Of a DNA stretch of 18,010 nt, positions 1 through 7,568 are shown piece by piece. The first letter of the stretch is position 1; every line of letters begins with the position of its first letter. The translations under genes were made by a program, and so were the position numbers. The stretch spans positions 1-18,010 of the forward strand of contig DASRPM010000362.1 in the NCBI GenBank assembly GCA_035646375.1, written 5' to 3'. The notes beneath the pieces were generated by a model, which had not been told where the DNA came from, made no database searches, and saw only the letters and a program-made list of their open reading frames with translations. Source of the stretch: DASYRM01 sp035646375. Lineage in GTDB: Bacteria > Acidobacteriota > Vicinamibacteria > Vicinamibacterales > UBA2999.

Positions 1-536
1 TCGGCCCCCTCCACGAACACCGACGCCTTCCCGTTGCGCACCTCGAAGATCTTCAGCGCCGCCGAGTCCGACACGTAGACGGTGCCATCGGGCGCGGTGG
101 CGAGGTCGTTGAGGAACTGCGCGCCCTCGATCTTCACGCGCGACACTTCCTTGCCGCTCGCGATGTCGAAGCCCACCACTTCGTCGATGTCGGCCGCATA
201 CAGCACGCCGCGGGCGCTGCGCAGCCCTTTGGGCGCGTGCAGTCCGGTGGCCCATTTCTCGGCCACGACCTTCCCGTCCGGCGACAGGCGCGAGATGTAG
301 CCGTTGCCGTCCTTCTCGAGGATCTGCCCGTTGATCGACGACACGAACACCGCGTTGGAGGCCGCGTCGTGGAAGGCGCTCTCGGGCGCCGCGAAGCCGG
401 TCGTGAGGTTCCACACCGGCGTCAGCGTGGGATCGGCGCCCTGGGCGAAGGCGCTGTTGCTGAGCGCGGCGGCGGCCAGCACAGCGCTTCCCAAGGCGGT
501 GGCGAGCGCCAGCACTCCAGCAAGCAGTCGAAACAT
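1..536 (-). CDS. Secreted SMP-30/NHL-like beta-propeller protein (partial, C-terminus off the left edge)
   Basis: I translated this from the minus strand, starting at the ATG at 534-536. An AGGAG ribosome site sits 5 nt upstream. The first ~32 residues form a signal peptide: MFRLLAG, a long Ala/Leu core, then a likely cleavage site after AFA (AFA-QG), so the mature protein is probably periplasmic or secreted. The visible remainder (~146 residues) has the short repeats of a beta-propeller of the SMP-30/gluconolactonase or NHL type, for example 'LSPDGKVVAEKWATGLHAPK', 'GVLYAADIDEVVGFD' and 'LATAPDGTVYVSDSAALKIF'. Members are lactonases, other hydrolases or plain binding propellers. The catalytic metal ligands cannot be judged here because the C-terminal half is outside the window. 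It follows the DUF349 gene on the same strand after 39 nt and may be co-transcribed. I am confident of the fold class but not of the substrate. Confidence 0.75.
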   Translation of the reverse strand, partial: MFRLLAGVLALATALGSAVLAAAALSNSAFAQGADPTLTPVWNLTTGFAAPESAFHDAASNAVFVSSINGQILEKDGNGYISRLSPDGKVVAEKWATGLHAPKGLRSARGVLYAADIDEVVGFDIASGKEVSRVKIEGAQFLNDLATAPDGTVYVSDSAALKIFEVRNGKASVFVEGA

Positions 537-575
537 GGTGTCTCCTGAATCTGGTGGGCCGCCTAAAGGCAGCCC

Positions 576-3434
576 CTACTTACGGCGCTGGTCGTAGAAC
601 TTGCGGCAGGCGCGCTGGAAGCGCTCGTTGAGCGGGCCGGCCACGTCGGCCGGCAGCGGGCCGAGGCGCGTCCACTGCGACTGCGCGCTGCGCACCTCCT
701 GCTCCGCCTCGCGCCAGCGGCTGTCCTCGGCGTGGGCAACGGCCTGCCCCCCGGCCATGGTGTTGGCGGCAAGCCGCTCCCGCAGCCGCTGCGCGAGCAG
801 CTCGGCGGGCGACGCCGGAGCCGGCGCCTCGGCGCCGCTGGAGCGCGCCAGCGACTCCACCTTGGCCAGCAGCTTCTCCATGCGCTTGCGCGTCGTCTCC
901 GGGTCGAGATCGGTACCGGCAAAGGCGGCCGGCCAGGCGGCGACGAGCTTTCCGAGCGCCTGGTGGTAGCTGGCCGCGAGCTCCTGCTGCACTGTGCGCG
1001 GCAGTTCCGGCGCCTGCTGCCACTTCGCGCGCGCCTGCACCACCGTCTCGGCCAGGCCGTCGGGCGCCGCGCCGTCCGCGCTCCCGGCCGCCACCAGCGC
1101 TTCGAGCTCGTGGATGACGTCGGCGCGCGCCGCCGCCTTCGACTGCAGGTCCACTTGATCGCGGTGCTTGTAGCGATCGAAAAACGCGTCGCAGGCGGTG
1201 CGGAACCGCTGCCACACGGCGTCGGACTTCGAGCGGCGCACCGGGCCGATCTGCTTCCATTCGACCTGCAGCTTCTTGCACTCGCCCGCCGCGGCTTCCC
1301 AGTCCGTCGCCGTTGCCAGCGCCTCGGCGCGGGCGCAGAGCGCCTCCTTGCGCGACAGGTTCTCGGACCACTCGTCCTTGCGCTTCTTCAGATCCTCGTG
1401 GCGGCGGCTGAAGAACTGATCGCAAGCGGCCCGAAAGCGCTCCCAGATCGCCTTCTCGCTGCCGCGCGAGACCGGCCCGACCGTCTTCCACTCGGCCTGC
1501 AGCGCCTGCAGCGACGTGGCGGTCTTCACCCATTCGGTGGAAGCGGACAACGCCTCGGCCTGCTCGCAGAGCGACTGCTTCTTCGCCAGGTTCTGTCCGC
1601 GCTCCTCGTTCTGCGCGGTCAGGTGCGCCGAGGTGCGCGCGAACACCGCGTCCTGCGCCGTCTTGAACCGGCGCCACAGCGCCTCGCCCTGCGTGCGCGG
1701 CGCCAGCGCCACCTGCTTCCAGCGGCCCTGCAGCTCGCGCATGCGACGCGCCGCCACCTCCAGATCCGGCTCCTCGGCCAGCGCTTCCATCTTCTTGGAG
1801 AGCTCTTCCTGCACCTGCAGGTTGGCCCAGCGCTGCCACTCGTCGGCGTCGCGCAGCTCCTGGACGCGAGGCCCGAGGATCGCCCGCACCGCCTCGAGGC
1901 GCGTCTGCACTTCCTGCCGATCCTTCTTGGTGGGCAGCGGCAGCCGGCCTTCGAGCGCCGACCGGATCTCGCCGAGCGCGCGGTCGCCGGCCTTGAGCGT
2001 CACCTGCTCCGCTCCGGCCAGCGTTTCGACCTGCCGGCAGATCTGATGCAGCCGCCGCAGGTTTTCCTGCTCCTGCCGCTGCCGGATCTCGACCTGCTGC
2101 TGTTCTTTTTCTTCGATGACGGCAATGGCGCGCTCGAGACGATCAGCCGCCTCGGGATTCGCCTCGCCGTGCTCGCGCAGCACCTCGGCGTCGCGGCGCA
2201 GCCCACGCCAGCGGGCGATGAGCTCCTGCGGCGCGACATCGGAGGCGACGAGCTGCTCGAGCTCCGCGGCCAGCGTCTGCAGCCGCCCGGCGGCCGCCTG
2301 CGCCAGCATGCGGCGGCGTTCACGTTCCTCGAACGCGCGACACGCGTCCTGGAACCGGCGCGTCAGCGACGCCGCATACTCCTGCGGAATCGGCGGCAGC
2401 GCGTCCCAGCGCACCTTGAGCTCCGCGATCCGATCTTCGGCGCCGGCGCCCTCGAGCTCCTCGATCGCCTGCACCACCCGCACGCGATCGGCCTGCTCAC
2501 GCGCGGCGGCTTCGGCGCGAATCTGTTCGGCGGCGCGTTCGAGCTGGCGCTCGGCAATCGCTTCGCGCGCGGCCTCGCTCGCCGACTCGAAACGTTCCGT
2601 GAGGGCGGGATCGATCTCGGTATCGGCGCCGAGCTCGGCCCAGGCGAGCCGCAGGCCGCCCAGCGCCGCCTCCGCCTCGGCGGGATCGGCCAACGCCACC
2701 AGCGCCTCGGCCTCGCGCAGGAGCTGCCCCGCGCGGGCGAGATCCTCCACCGACATCTGCGCCGCGGGCGGTCCGGCCGCCGGCGCCACCGCGTCTTCGA
2801 TCTGCCGCAACCGCACGCGCGCGCGCCGGGCGGCGACTTTGTTGCGGCCGCGTTGCGCGATGGCCGCCAGCCCGTCGGTGTCGCCGACGCGTTCGAGCGC
2901 CGCCACCGCGACGTCGGTGTGCTCCGCCTTCAGCGACACCGCCAGCAGCTCTTCGGGATCCTGCAGGCGCGCCAGCGCGCGGGCGCGGGTGGCGCCGTCG
3001 CGAGCGTGACGGCTGATGGAGCCAAGCGACTTGGGGTCGTCGAGCAGGTCCACCACCGCGGCGCGCACTTCCGGATGCGAGCTTTCGCGCACGAGGACGA
3101 CGACTTCCTTGAGACGGCCGCCTTCGATGAGCTGCCGCGCCACCTCGGTGGCTTTCACGGTGTCGCGGGTTTCGGCGCCGAGACCCGTGAGCTGGCGCGC
3201 GGCTTCGGCGCGCACGTCGGCGTCCGGATCGGTGCGCGCGATGTCGCCGAGCGTCGCGACGTCGTCGAGACGCAGAACGGCCGCGCGGCGGACGCGTGCC
3301 TCCGCGTCCTCGCGCGCCAGCGCGCGAAGGACGTCCCCCTCTTCGGGCCCAAGGTCATAGACGGCCGCCGCACGCACCGTGGGGTCCGAATGCTTCCAGC
3401 GTGGTTGTGGGCGGAGCCGCTCGAGAATTCCCAT
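576..3434 (-). CDS. HEAT-repeat and DUF349 coiled-coil protein, 952 aa
   Basis: The N-terminal ~210 residues contain HEAT-like helical repeats, such as 'HSDPTVRAAAVYDLG', 'DPDADVRAEAARQL' and 'SSHPEVRAAVVDLLDDP'. The rest is a long helical, Ala/Glu/Arg-rich region carrying DUF349 units. Their mark is a W-K-x-[VIL] core followed by a W-x-R-F helix. Clear units lie near residues 345 (RWDALPPIPQEY), 568 (RWKQVALAPRTQ), 651 (EWKTVGPVSRGSEKAIWERF), 730 (EWKQIGPVRRSKSDAVWQRF) and 925 (QWTRLGPLPADVAG), with degenerate ones between. There is no signal peptide or membrane segment, so it is probably a cytoplasmic scaffold. DUF349 has no biochemical function that I can name with confidence. The ATG at 3434 has only a weak ribosome site (CCGGA). 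The gene lies behind the glutamine synthetase terminator and so probably has its own promoter in 3435-3574. I found no convincing -35/-10 pair there. Confidence 0.85.
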   Translation of the reverse strand: MGILERLRPQPRWKHSDPTVRAAAVYDLGPEEGDVLRALAREDAEARVRRAAVLRLDDVATLGDIARTDPDADVRAEAARQLTGLGAETRDTVKATEVARQLIEGGRLKEVVVLVRESSHPEVRAAVVDLLDDPKSLGSISRHARDGATRARALARLQDPEELLAVSLKAEHTDVAVAALERVGDTDGLAAIAQRGRNKVAARRARVRLRQIEDAVAPAAGPPAAQMSVEDLARAGQLLREAEALVALADPAEAEAALGGLRLAWAELGADTEIDPALTERFESASEAAREAIAERQLERAAEQIRAEAAAREQADRVRVVQAIEELEGAGAEDRIAELKVRWDALPPIPQEYAASLTRRFQDACRAFEERERRRMLAQAAAGRLQTLAAELEQLVASDVAPQELIARWRGLRRDAEVLREHGEANPEAADRLERAIAVIEEKEQQQVEIRQRQEQENLRRLHQICRQVETLAGAEQVTLKAGDRALGEIRSALEGRLPLPTKKDRQEVQTRLEAVRAILGPRVQELRDADEWQRWANLQVQEELSKKMEALAEEPDLEVAARRMRELQGRWKQVALAPRTQGEALWRRFKTAQDAVFARTSAHLTAQNEERGQNLAKKQSLCEQAEALSASTEWVKTATSLQALQAEWKTVGPVSRGSEKAIWERFRAACDQFFSRRHEDLKKRKDEWSENLSRKEALCARAEALATATDWEAAAGECKKLQVEWKQIGPVRRSKSDAVWQRFRTACDAFFDRYKHRDQVDLQSKAAARADVIHELEALVAAGSADGAAPDGLAETVVQARAKWQQAPELPRTVQQELAASYHQALGKLVAAWPAAFAGTDLDPETTRKRMEKLLAKVESLARSSGAEAPAPASPAELLAQRLRERLAANTMAGGQAVAHAEDSRWREAEQEVRSAQSQWTRLGPLPADVAGPLNERFQRACRKFYDQRRK

Positions 3435-3574
3435 TCCGGTCGTAAGCCGCGAATATTGGTGCTGCGCGGGGTTCTTAGTCTACACCGGCTGCTTTGCGGT
3501 ACCGGCACGCGCGCACGCGTTTTCGGGCGGCGAAAGCGCCGATCACGTTACGTAAACCCGTCCAATCCAAACGC

Positions 3575-3601
3575 AACGGGCCGGCGCAGTGCCGGCCCGT
3601 T
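3575..3601 (-). terminator. Intrinsic terminator of the glutamine synthetase gene
   Basis: A perfect 11-bp inverted repeat (AACGGGCCGGC / GCCGGCCCGTT) encloses a 5-nt loop. It starts 35 nt beyond the stop codon of the minus-strand glutamine synthetase gene. Reading on the minus strand, the stem is followed by GCGTTTGG, a short and imperfect T stretch. The stem is GC-rich and near symmetric. Transcription only arrives from the glutamine synthetase side, so it most likely ends that transcript and isolates the downstream DUF349 gene. Confidence 0.75.
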
Positions 3602-3636
3602 GTCTTACCTGGTCGTGGCGGGGGTGGCCGCCGTGC

Positions 3637-5817
3637 CTACTTGACGAACAGCATCTCCCGGTACGTCGGCAGCGGCCAGAGCTCGTGCGGCGTCAGCACT
3701 TCGAGGCTGTCGCCCGTCTCGCGCAGCTTGGCCATCGCCGGCACCACCTTGTCGCGCATGTACTTCGCGTGCTTCTCCGCCGAGCCGCCGTTGTGGTCGA
3801 GGAGCTTCGCCAGGGCGTCGGTCTCGCTCTTCAGCTTGTCCACCAGCTTGGCGTAGGTGCCGAGGAGCTTCTTGCCCTGGGCGCTCTTGGAGCCGCCAGC
3901 CTTCACGGCCGCCACGCTCAGCCCGACCTGCTTCTGGTACTCGAACGCCGCCGGCAGGATGTAGCGGTTGGCCATGAGCACCATCAGCTGGCCCTCGATG
4001 TTGATCGTCTTGTTGTAGTTCTCGAGGAAGATCTCGTAGCGCGCGTGCACTTCGCGCTCATTGAGAATCTTGAACCGATCCAGCAGCTTGATTACCGACT
4101 GCGAGACGACTTCCGTGAGCGCGTCCACGGAATTCTTGTGGTTGAGCAGGCCACGCTTGGCAGCTTCCTTCTGCCACTCCGCCGAGTAGTTGTTGCCATT
4201 GAAGATAATCCGCTTGTGCTGCTTGATCGTCTTCGTCAGCAGCTTGCCCACCGCCGCCTTGAGGTCCTCGCCCTTGGCGGTGGCCGCCTCGAGCTCGGTG
4301 GCGATCGAGTCGAGCGAATCGGCCATCGCCGCGTTCAACGCGATGTTCGGCCACGCGATGTTCTGGCTGGAGCCGACCGCCCGGAACTCGAACTTGTTCC
4401 CGGTGAACGCGAACGGGCTGGTGCGGTTGCGGTCGCCGGCGTCGCGCGGCAGCTTCGGCAGCACGCTGACGCCAAGATCCTGGATTCCGCCCTGCTTGGT
4501 CGACTTGGCCGACCCCTTCTCGAGCTGCTCGAAGATGTCGGTCAGCTGCTCACCGAGAAACACCGACAGGATGGCCGGCGGCGCCTCGTTGGCGCCGAGA
4601 CGGTGATCGTTGCCCGCGTGCGCGATGGTCGCGCGCAGCAGGCCCTGCCACTTGTCGACGCCCCGCAACACGGCGGCACAAAACACGAGGAACTGCATGT
4701 TGTCGTGCGGCGTGTCGCCGGGACCGAGCAGGTTGTTGCCGAACTCGTCGGACAGCGACCAGTTGTTGTGCTTGCCGGATCCGTTGACGCCGGCAAACGG
4801 CTTCTCGTGCAGCAGGCAGGCGAGGCCGTACTTCGGCGCGATGCGCTGCAGCGTTTCCATCGTCATCAGCTGATGGTCGGCCGCGAGGTTGGCGTTCTCG
4901 AACACGGGCGCGATTTCGTACTGGCTCGGCGCCACCTCGTTGTGGCGCGTCTTCACCGGCACGCCGACCTTGTACAGCTCGGCCTCGACTTCCGACATAC
5001 ACGCCAGGACGCGGCCCGGGATGGAGCCGAAGTACTGATCCTCGAGCTCCTGCCCTTTCGGCGGCTTGGCGCCGAAGAGCGTGCGGCCCGCATTGATCAG
5101 GTCTGGACGCGCGAAATAGAAATTGCGATCGATCAGGAAGTATTCCTGCTCGGGACCGCAGGTCGCGAACACGCGCTCGGCCGTCGAGCCGAACAGCTTC
5201 AGCACGCGCACCGCCTGCTTCGACACGGCTTCCATCGAGCGCAGCAGCGGCGTCTTCTTGTCGAGCGCTTCGCCGGTCCAGCTGACGAACGCCGTCGGGA
5301 TGACCAGCGTGACGCAGTTGCCGCTCATGAGCAGCCACGGCGGGCTCGTCGGATCCCACGCGGTGTAGCCACGGGCCTCGAACGTGGACCGCATGCCGCC
5401 CGACGGGAAACTCGACGCGTCCGGCTCGCCCTTGATCAGTTCCTTGCCCTTGAACTCGGCGATCGCGGTACCGTCGGCGTTCGGTGCGAGGAACGAGTCG
5501 TGCTTCTCGGCCGTGATACCGGTGAGCGGCTGGAACCAGTGCGTGTAGTGCGTCGCGCCGTTCTCGACCGCCCAATCCTTCAGCGCCAACGCCACCGCAT
5601 CGGCCGTCGCGAGCTCGAGCGGCTCTCCGCGCGTGATCGTCGCGCGCAGCGCGCGATACGCCGGCTTCGGCAAACGCTCCTGCTGCACCTTGTCGTTGAA
5701 CACACGGCTGCCGAAGACATCGGCGGCTTTCTCGGTCGAGGTCGTGGAGACGCGGCCATCGGTCAACGACCAGTCGCGAATGCTTTTGATGGCTTCGGAA
5801 AGTGCTGCAGATCCCAT
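3637..5817 (-). CDS. glnN: Glutamine synthetase type III (GlnN-type), 726 aa
   Basis: The product makes glutamine from glutamate, ammonia and ATP in the cytoplasm and is central to nitrogen assimilation. Its length of 726 aa matches the long type III class and not the ~450-470 aa type I or ~350 aa type II enzymes. Signature stretches include 'FPSGGMRSTFEARGYTAWD' near residue 137, which is distinctive of GSIII, the glutamate/ATP-site motif 'NGSGKHNNWS' near 345, and 'GNKFEFRAVGSSQN' near 472. The last carries the conserved R in the catalytic half. No key motif looks broken. The ATG at 5815-5817 follows AAAGGA by about 12 nt, a slightly long spacing. The gene is monocistronic: a terminator lies just downstream and a divergent spacer with promoter-like elements just upstream. 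No second glutamine synthetase and no PII or ammonium transporter gene is visible in the window. Confidence 0.95.
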   Translation of the reverse strand: MGSAALSEAIKSIRDWSLTDGRVSTTSTEKAADVFGSRVFNDKVQQERLPKPAYRALRATITRGEPLELATADAVALALKDWAVENGATHYTHWFQPLTGITAEKHDSFLAPNADGTAIAEFKGKELIKGEPDASSFPSGGMRSTFEARGYTAWDPTSPPWLLMSGNCVTLVIPTAFVSWTGEALDKKTPLLRSMEAVSKQAVRVLKLFGSTAERVFATCGPEQEYFLIDRNFYFARPDLINAGRTLFGAKPPKGQELEDQYFGSIPGRVLACMSEVEAELYKVGVPVKTRHNEVAPSQYEIAPVFENANLAADHQLMTMETLQRIAPKYGLACLLHEKPFAGVNGSGKHNNWSLSDEFGNNLLGPGDTPHDNMQFLVFCAAVLRGVDKWQGLLRATIAHAGNDHRLGANEAPPAILSVFLGEQLTDIFEQLEKGSAKSTKQGGIQDLGVSVLPKLPRDAGDRNRTSPFAFTGNKFEFRAVGSSQNIAWPNIALNAAMADSLDSIATELEAATAKGEDLKAAVGKLLTKTIKQHKRIIFNGNNYSAEWQKEAAKRGLLNHKNSVDALTEVVSQSVIKLLDRFKILNEREVHARYEIFLENYNKTINIEGQLMVLMANRYILPAAFEYQKQVGLSVAAVKAGGSKSAQGKKLLGTYAKLVDKLKSETDALAKLLDHNGGSAEKHAKYMRDKVVPAMAKLRETGDSLEVLTPHELWPLPTYREMLFVK

Positions 5818-5874
5818 CGTCGAGGCCTATCCTTTCTTCTCTTTGCAGCGGAAATCCGCCCGGGTCGGGCAGCG

Positions 5875-6065
5875 CGTGCAGATTGACGAATTATGCACGA
5901 CGGCTCGTTCACTTTGCAATAATGTGGCCTTCATCGAACCGCAGACCGCCACAGATTTGCAGTATGACTTCTTCCGCGTGCAAGTCATGCACGTTTTCGA
6001 TGCCGGTCTGCACGCGGAAGGGCTCCGGCGCGGCCGCCGAGGCGCTCTCCGGTGCAGGCTGCACG
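5875..6065. repeat. Clustered CGTGCA/TGCACG half-sites forming nested dyads (possible operators)
   Basis: The divergent spacer holds six copies of one hexamer. CGTGCA occurs at 5875-5880 and 5977-5982. TGCACG occurs at 5894-5899, 5988-5993, 6009-6014 and 6060-6065. They pair as inverted repeats with 13-nt (5875-5899) and 5-nt (5977-5993) spacers. A third, 5-bp-arm dyad GTGCA-GGC-TGCAC lies at 6052-6064, on the methyltransferase start codon. The first dyad overlaps the -10 element of the glutamine synthetase promoter. This looks like binding sites for a dimeric regulator, but no regulator gene is adjacent, and CGTGCAC also occurs inside nearby GC-rich genes. Confidence 0.35.
5890..5929 (-). 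promoter_or_regulatory. Candidate glutamine synthetase promoter: sigma70-like pair overlapping a sigma54-like site
   Basis: On the minus strand, TTGCAA (5914-5919) and CATAAT (5890-5895) are spaced by 18 nt, giving a good sigma70-type match (4/6 and 5/6) about 70 nt upstream of the ATG. Just upstream, GG (5928-5929), ten bases and GC (5916-5917) give the invariant GG-N10-GC spacing of a sigma54 promoter. Its -12 element TTGCA is perfect, but the -24 box (AGGCCAC) is poor. The two sites share TTGCAA. The sigma70 reading is the stronger. Glutamine synthetase genes are classic sigma54 targets in enteric bacteria, so the second reading is worth recording. Both are pattern matches only. Confidence 0.45.
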
Positions 6066-6945
6066 TGAACACGTGACCACGTTCCTGGACCGGGCATCCG
6101 GCGGCGGGCTGCTGCTCGACGGCGCGATGGCCACCTACATCCACGCGACGAGCGCGCCTCGCGATCCGGTGGGCGCGTGCGACGCCCTCTCGCTGCTCGA
6201 ACCGGCGCGTGTAAGCGCCGTGCACGACGCCTACCTCGAGGCCGGCGCGGACATCGTGCGCACCAACACCTTTCGCGCCGCGTCGCGCGAGCACGCACAC
6301 GACGCGGCACGTCTCTGCGCCGCCGCCGCCCGGCTCGCGCGCGACGCGGCCCACGCCTGGTCGCGGCGCACGCCCGATCGTCCGCGCTTCGTGGCGGGAA
6401 CGCTGGGGCCGTCAGACGCGACGGGGCCGCACGAGCGCCTGCGGGCCGCGTACCGCCTTCCGCTGCGCTCACTCCTCGACGCCGGCGTCGATCTCGTGCT
6501 GCTGGAAACCTGCTGTGCGCCGGCCCACGCCGCCGCGGCGCTCGCGGCCTGCGCCGATGCGGCGGCGGACGCGGGCCGCGACGTCCCGGTGATCGTCTCG
6601 ATGGCGCTCGACGCGTCGGGGCGCCTCGCGGTGTCGGGCGCGTCGATCGAGGACCTCCTCGCCGCGCTCGACCCACACCCGGTCGCGGGGCTCGGCCTCA
6701 ACTGCGGACCGGGCGCCGCGGGCCTTGGCGGCAGCCTCGCCGTGTTACGGCGCGGGGCGACGCTCGTGACCTGCCATCCGAGCGCGGGGCTGCCGGATTC
6801 GAGCGGACAGTACCCGCTCGCCCCCCACGAGTTCGCCCGCCAGGTGGCGGGTTACGCCGCGGCCGGCCTGGCCGACGTGGTGGGGGGCTGCTGCGGCACC
6901 ACGCCGGCGCACGTTGCGGCGCTCGCGGGCGCCGGGAGACAATGA
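6052..6945 (+). CDS. Homocysteine S-methyltransferase family protein, 297 aa
   Basis: The protein is a stand-alone homocysteine-binding TIM barrel of the kind found in BHMT, MmuM and the N-terminal module of MetH. It transfers a methyl group from a donor such as S-methylmethionine, betaine or a corrinoid to homocysteine, forming methionine. The fold signatures are 'GGGLLLDGAMATYI' near the start, 'EAGADIVRTNTFRA', 'VLLETCC', and the zinc ligands C218 (in GLNCG) and C280-C281 (in GGCCGTTP). All three zinc cysteines are present. There is no cobalamin or folate module, so it is not a full MetH, and the methyl donor cannot be read from the sequence. The start is a GTG at 6052 behind CGAGGCGC. A later GTG at 6073 is possible and would trim 7 residues. 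The stop overlaps the ATG of the acetyltransferase gene (ATGA), implying coupled translation. Confidence 0.85.
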   Translation: MQAAREHVTTFLDRASGGGLLLDGAMATYIHATSAPRDPVGACDALSLLEPARVSAVHDAYLEAGADIVRTNTFRAASREHAHDAARLCAAAARLARDAAHAWSRRTPDRPRFVAGTLGPSDATGPHERLRAAYRLPLRSLLDAGVDLVLLETCCAPAHAAAALAACADAAADAGRDVPVIVSMALDASGRLAVSGASIEDLLAALDPHPVAGLGLNCGPGAAGLGGSLAVLRRGATLVTCHPSAGLPDSSGQYPLAPHEFARQVAGYAAAGLADVVGGCCGTTPAHVAALAGAGRQ

Positions 6946-7568
6946 ATGCCCGGTTCGATCATCGCGATGGAGATGGATTGGAATATCTGATCAAGCAGTA
7001 CCCCCTCGAGAGCGGCGCCCTGGAGATCCAGTACATCGAGGAGTACTTCGGAGAGTTCCCACGGAAGAAGACCGCCAAGGAGATCGTCAACCGCCTGGCC
7101 GACCGCGAATACCTGATCCTCATGGCCGAGGCCAGCCTGCCCGACGATCCGTCCACGGTGGTGCCGGTCTCGTTCAAGGTCGTGCACGAACTCCGCGCGC
7201 AGGAGATCGAGCCGAAGCTCATCGATCTCGTCGGCCGCCTGAAGGGCGTCGTGAACTTCGACGACCACAAGGTTCTCTACAACTGGATCGGCGGCACGCG
7301 CCGCGACTGGCGCGGGCAAGGGCACTTCCGCGCGCTCACCGAGGAATCCGAAGCGTGGGCGCACGCCTCGGGCTTCCACGAAGTGGTCGTCAAGACGAAG
7401 AACCGGTTTTACGACATGCGGGGGACGCTCGACCACCTCGAGTTCGACGTGATCAAGTACGAGGTGCATCCCACCAACAACCGCGAGTCGAAGGTGTACC
7501 TGGGCAAGCAGCTCACGTCTGACGTGCTGCGCGCGCACAGCAGCACCCGGACGGTGGTACAGGCTTAG
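6942..7568 (+). CDS. GNAT-family N-acetyltransferase, 208 aa
   Basis: The acetyl-CoA pyrophosphate-binding motif of GNAT enzymes is visible as R-D-W-R-G-Q-G-H-F near residues 122-130 (R/QxxGxG/A type). It is followed by the usual alpha helix (ALTEESEAWAHASG) and a beta strand (HEVVVKTKN). The ending 'NRFYDMRGTLDHLEFDVIKYEV' resembles the common GNAT ending in which an N-R-F/A-M element precedes the last strands. The substrate is unknown; small molecules and protein N-termini are both possible. The ATG at 6942 overlaps the TGA of the methyltransferase gene by 4 nt and follows GGGAGA, so the two are surely co-transcribed. Its TAG stop (7566-7568) overlaps the TAA stop of the convergent sigma factor gene. 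Confidence 0.8.
   Translation: MNARFDHRDGDGLEYLIKQYPLESGALEIQYIEEYFGEFPRKKTAKEIVNRLADREYLILMAEASLPDDPSTVVPVSFKVVHELRAQEIEPKLIDLVGRLKGVVNFDDHKVLYNWIGGTRRDWRGQGHFRALTEESEAWAHASGFHEVVVKTKNRFYDMRGTLDHLEFDVIKYEVHPTNNRESKVYLGKQLTSDVLRAHSSTRTVVQA

Noticed and set aside
732..3644. Very long open frame on the plus strand opposite the DUF349 gene (about 970 codons)
   Set aside because: The translation is Arg/Leu/His/Gly-rich without any domain, and it mirrors the codon bias of the real minus-strand gene. Similar antisense frames occur at 3589-5886, 10149-12209, 12474-14036 and 14071-15657 and are GC artefacts.
5818..6051. Riboswitch (SAH, SAM or cobalamin type) upstream of the methyltransferase gene
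   Set aside because: I found dyads of CGTGCA but no recognisable riboswitch core or terminator/anti-terminator pair. A covariance-model search would be decisive.
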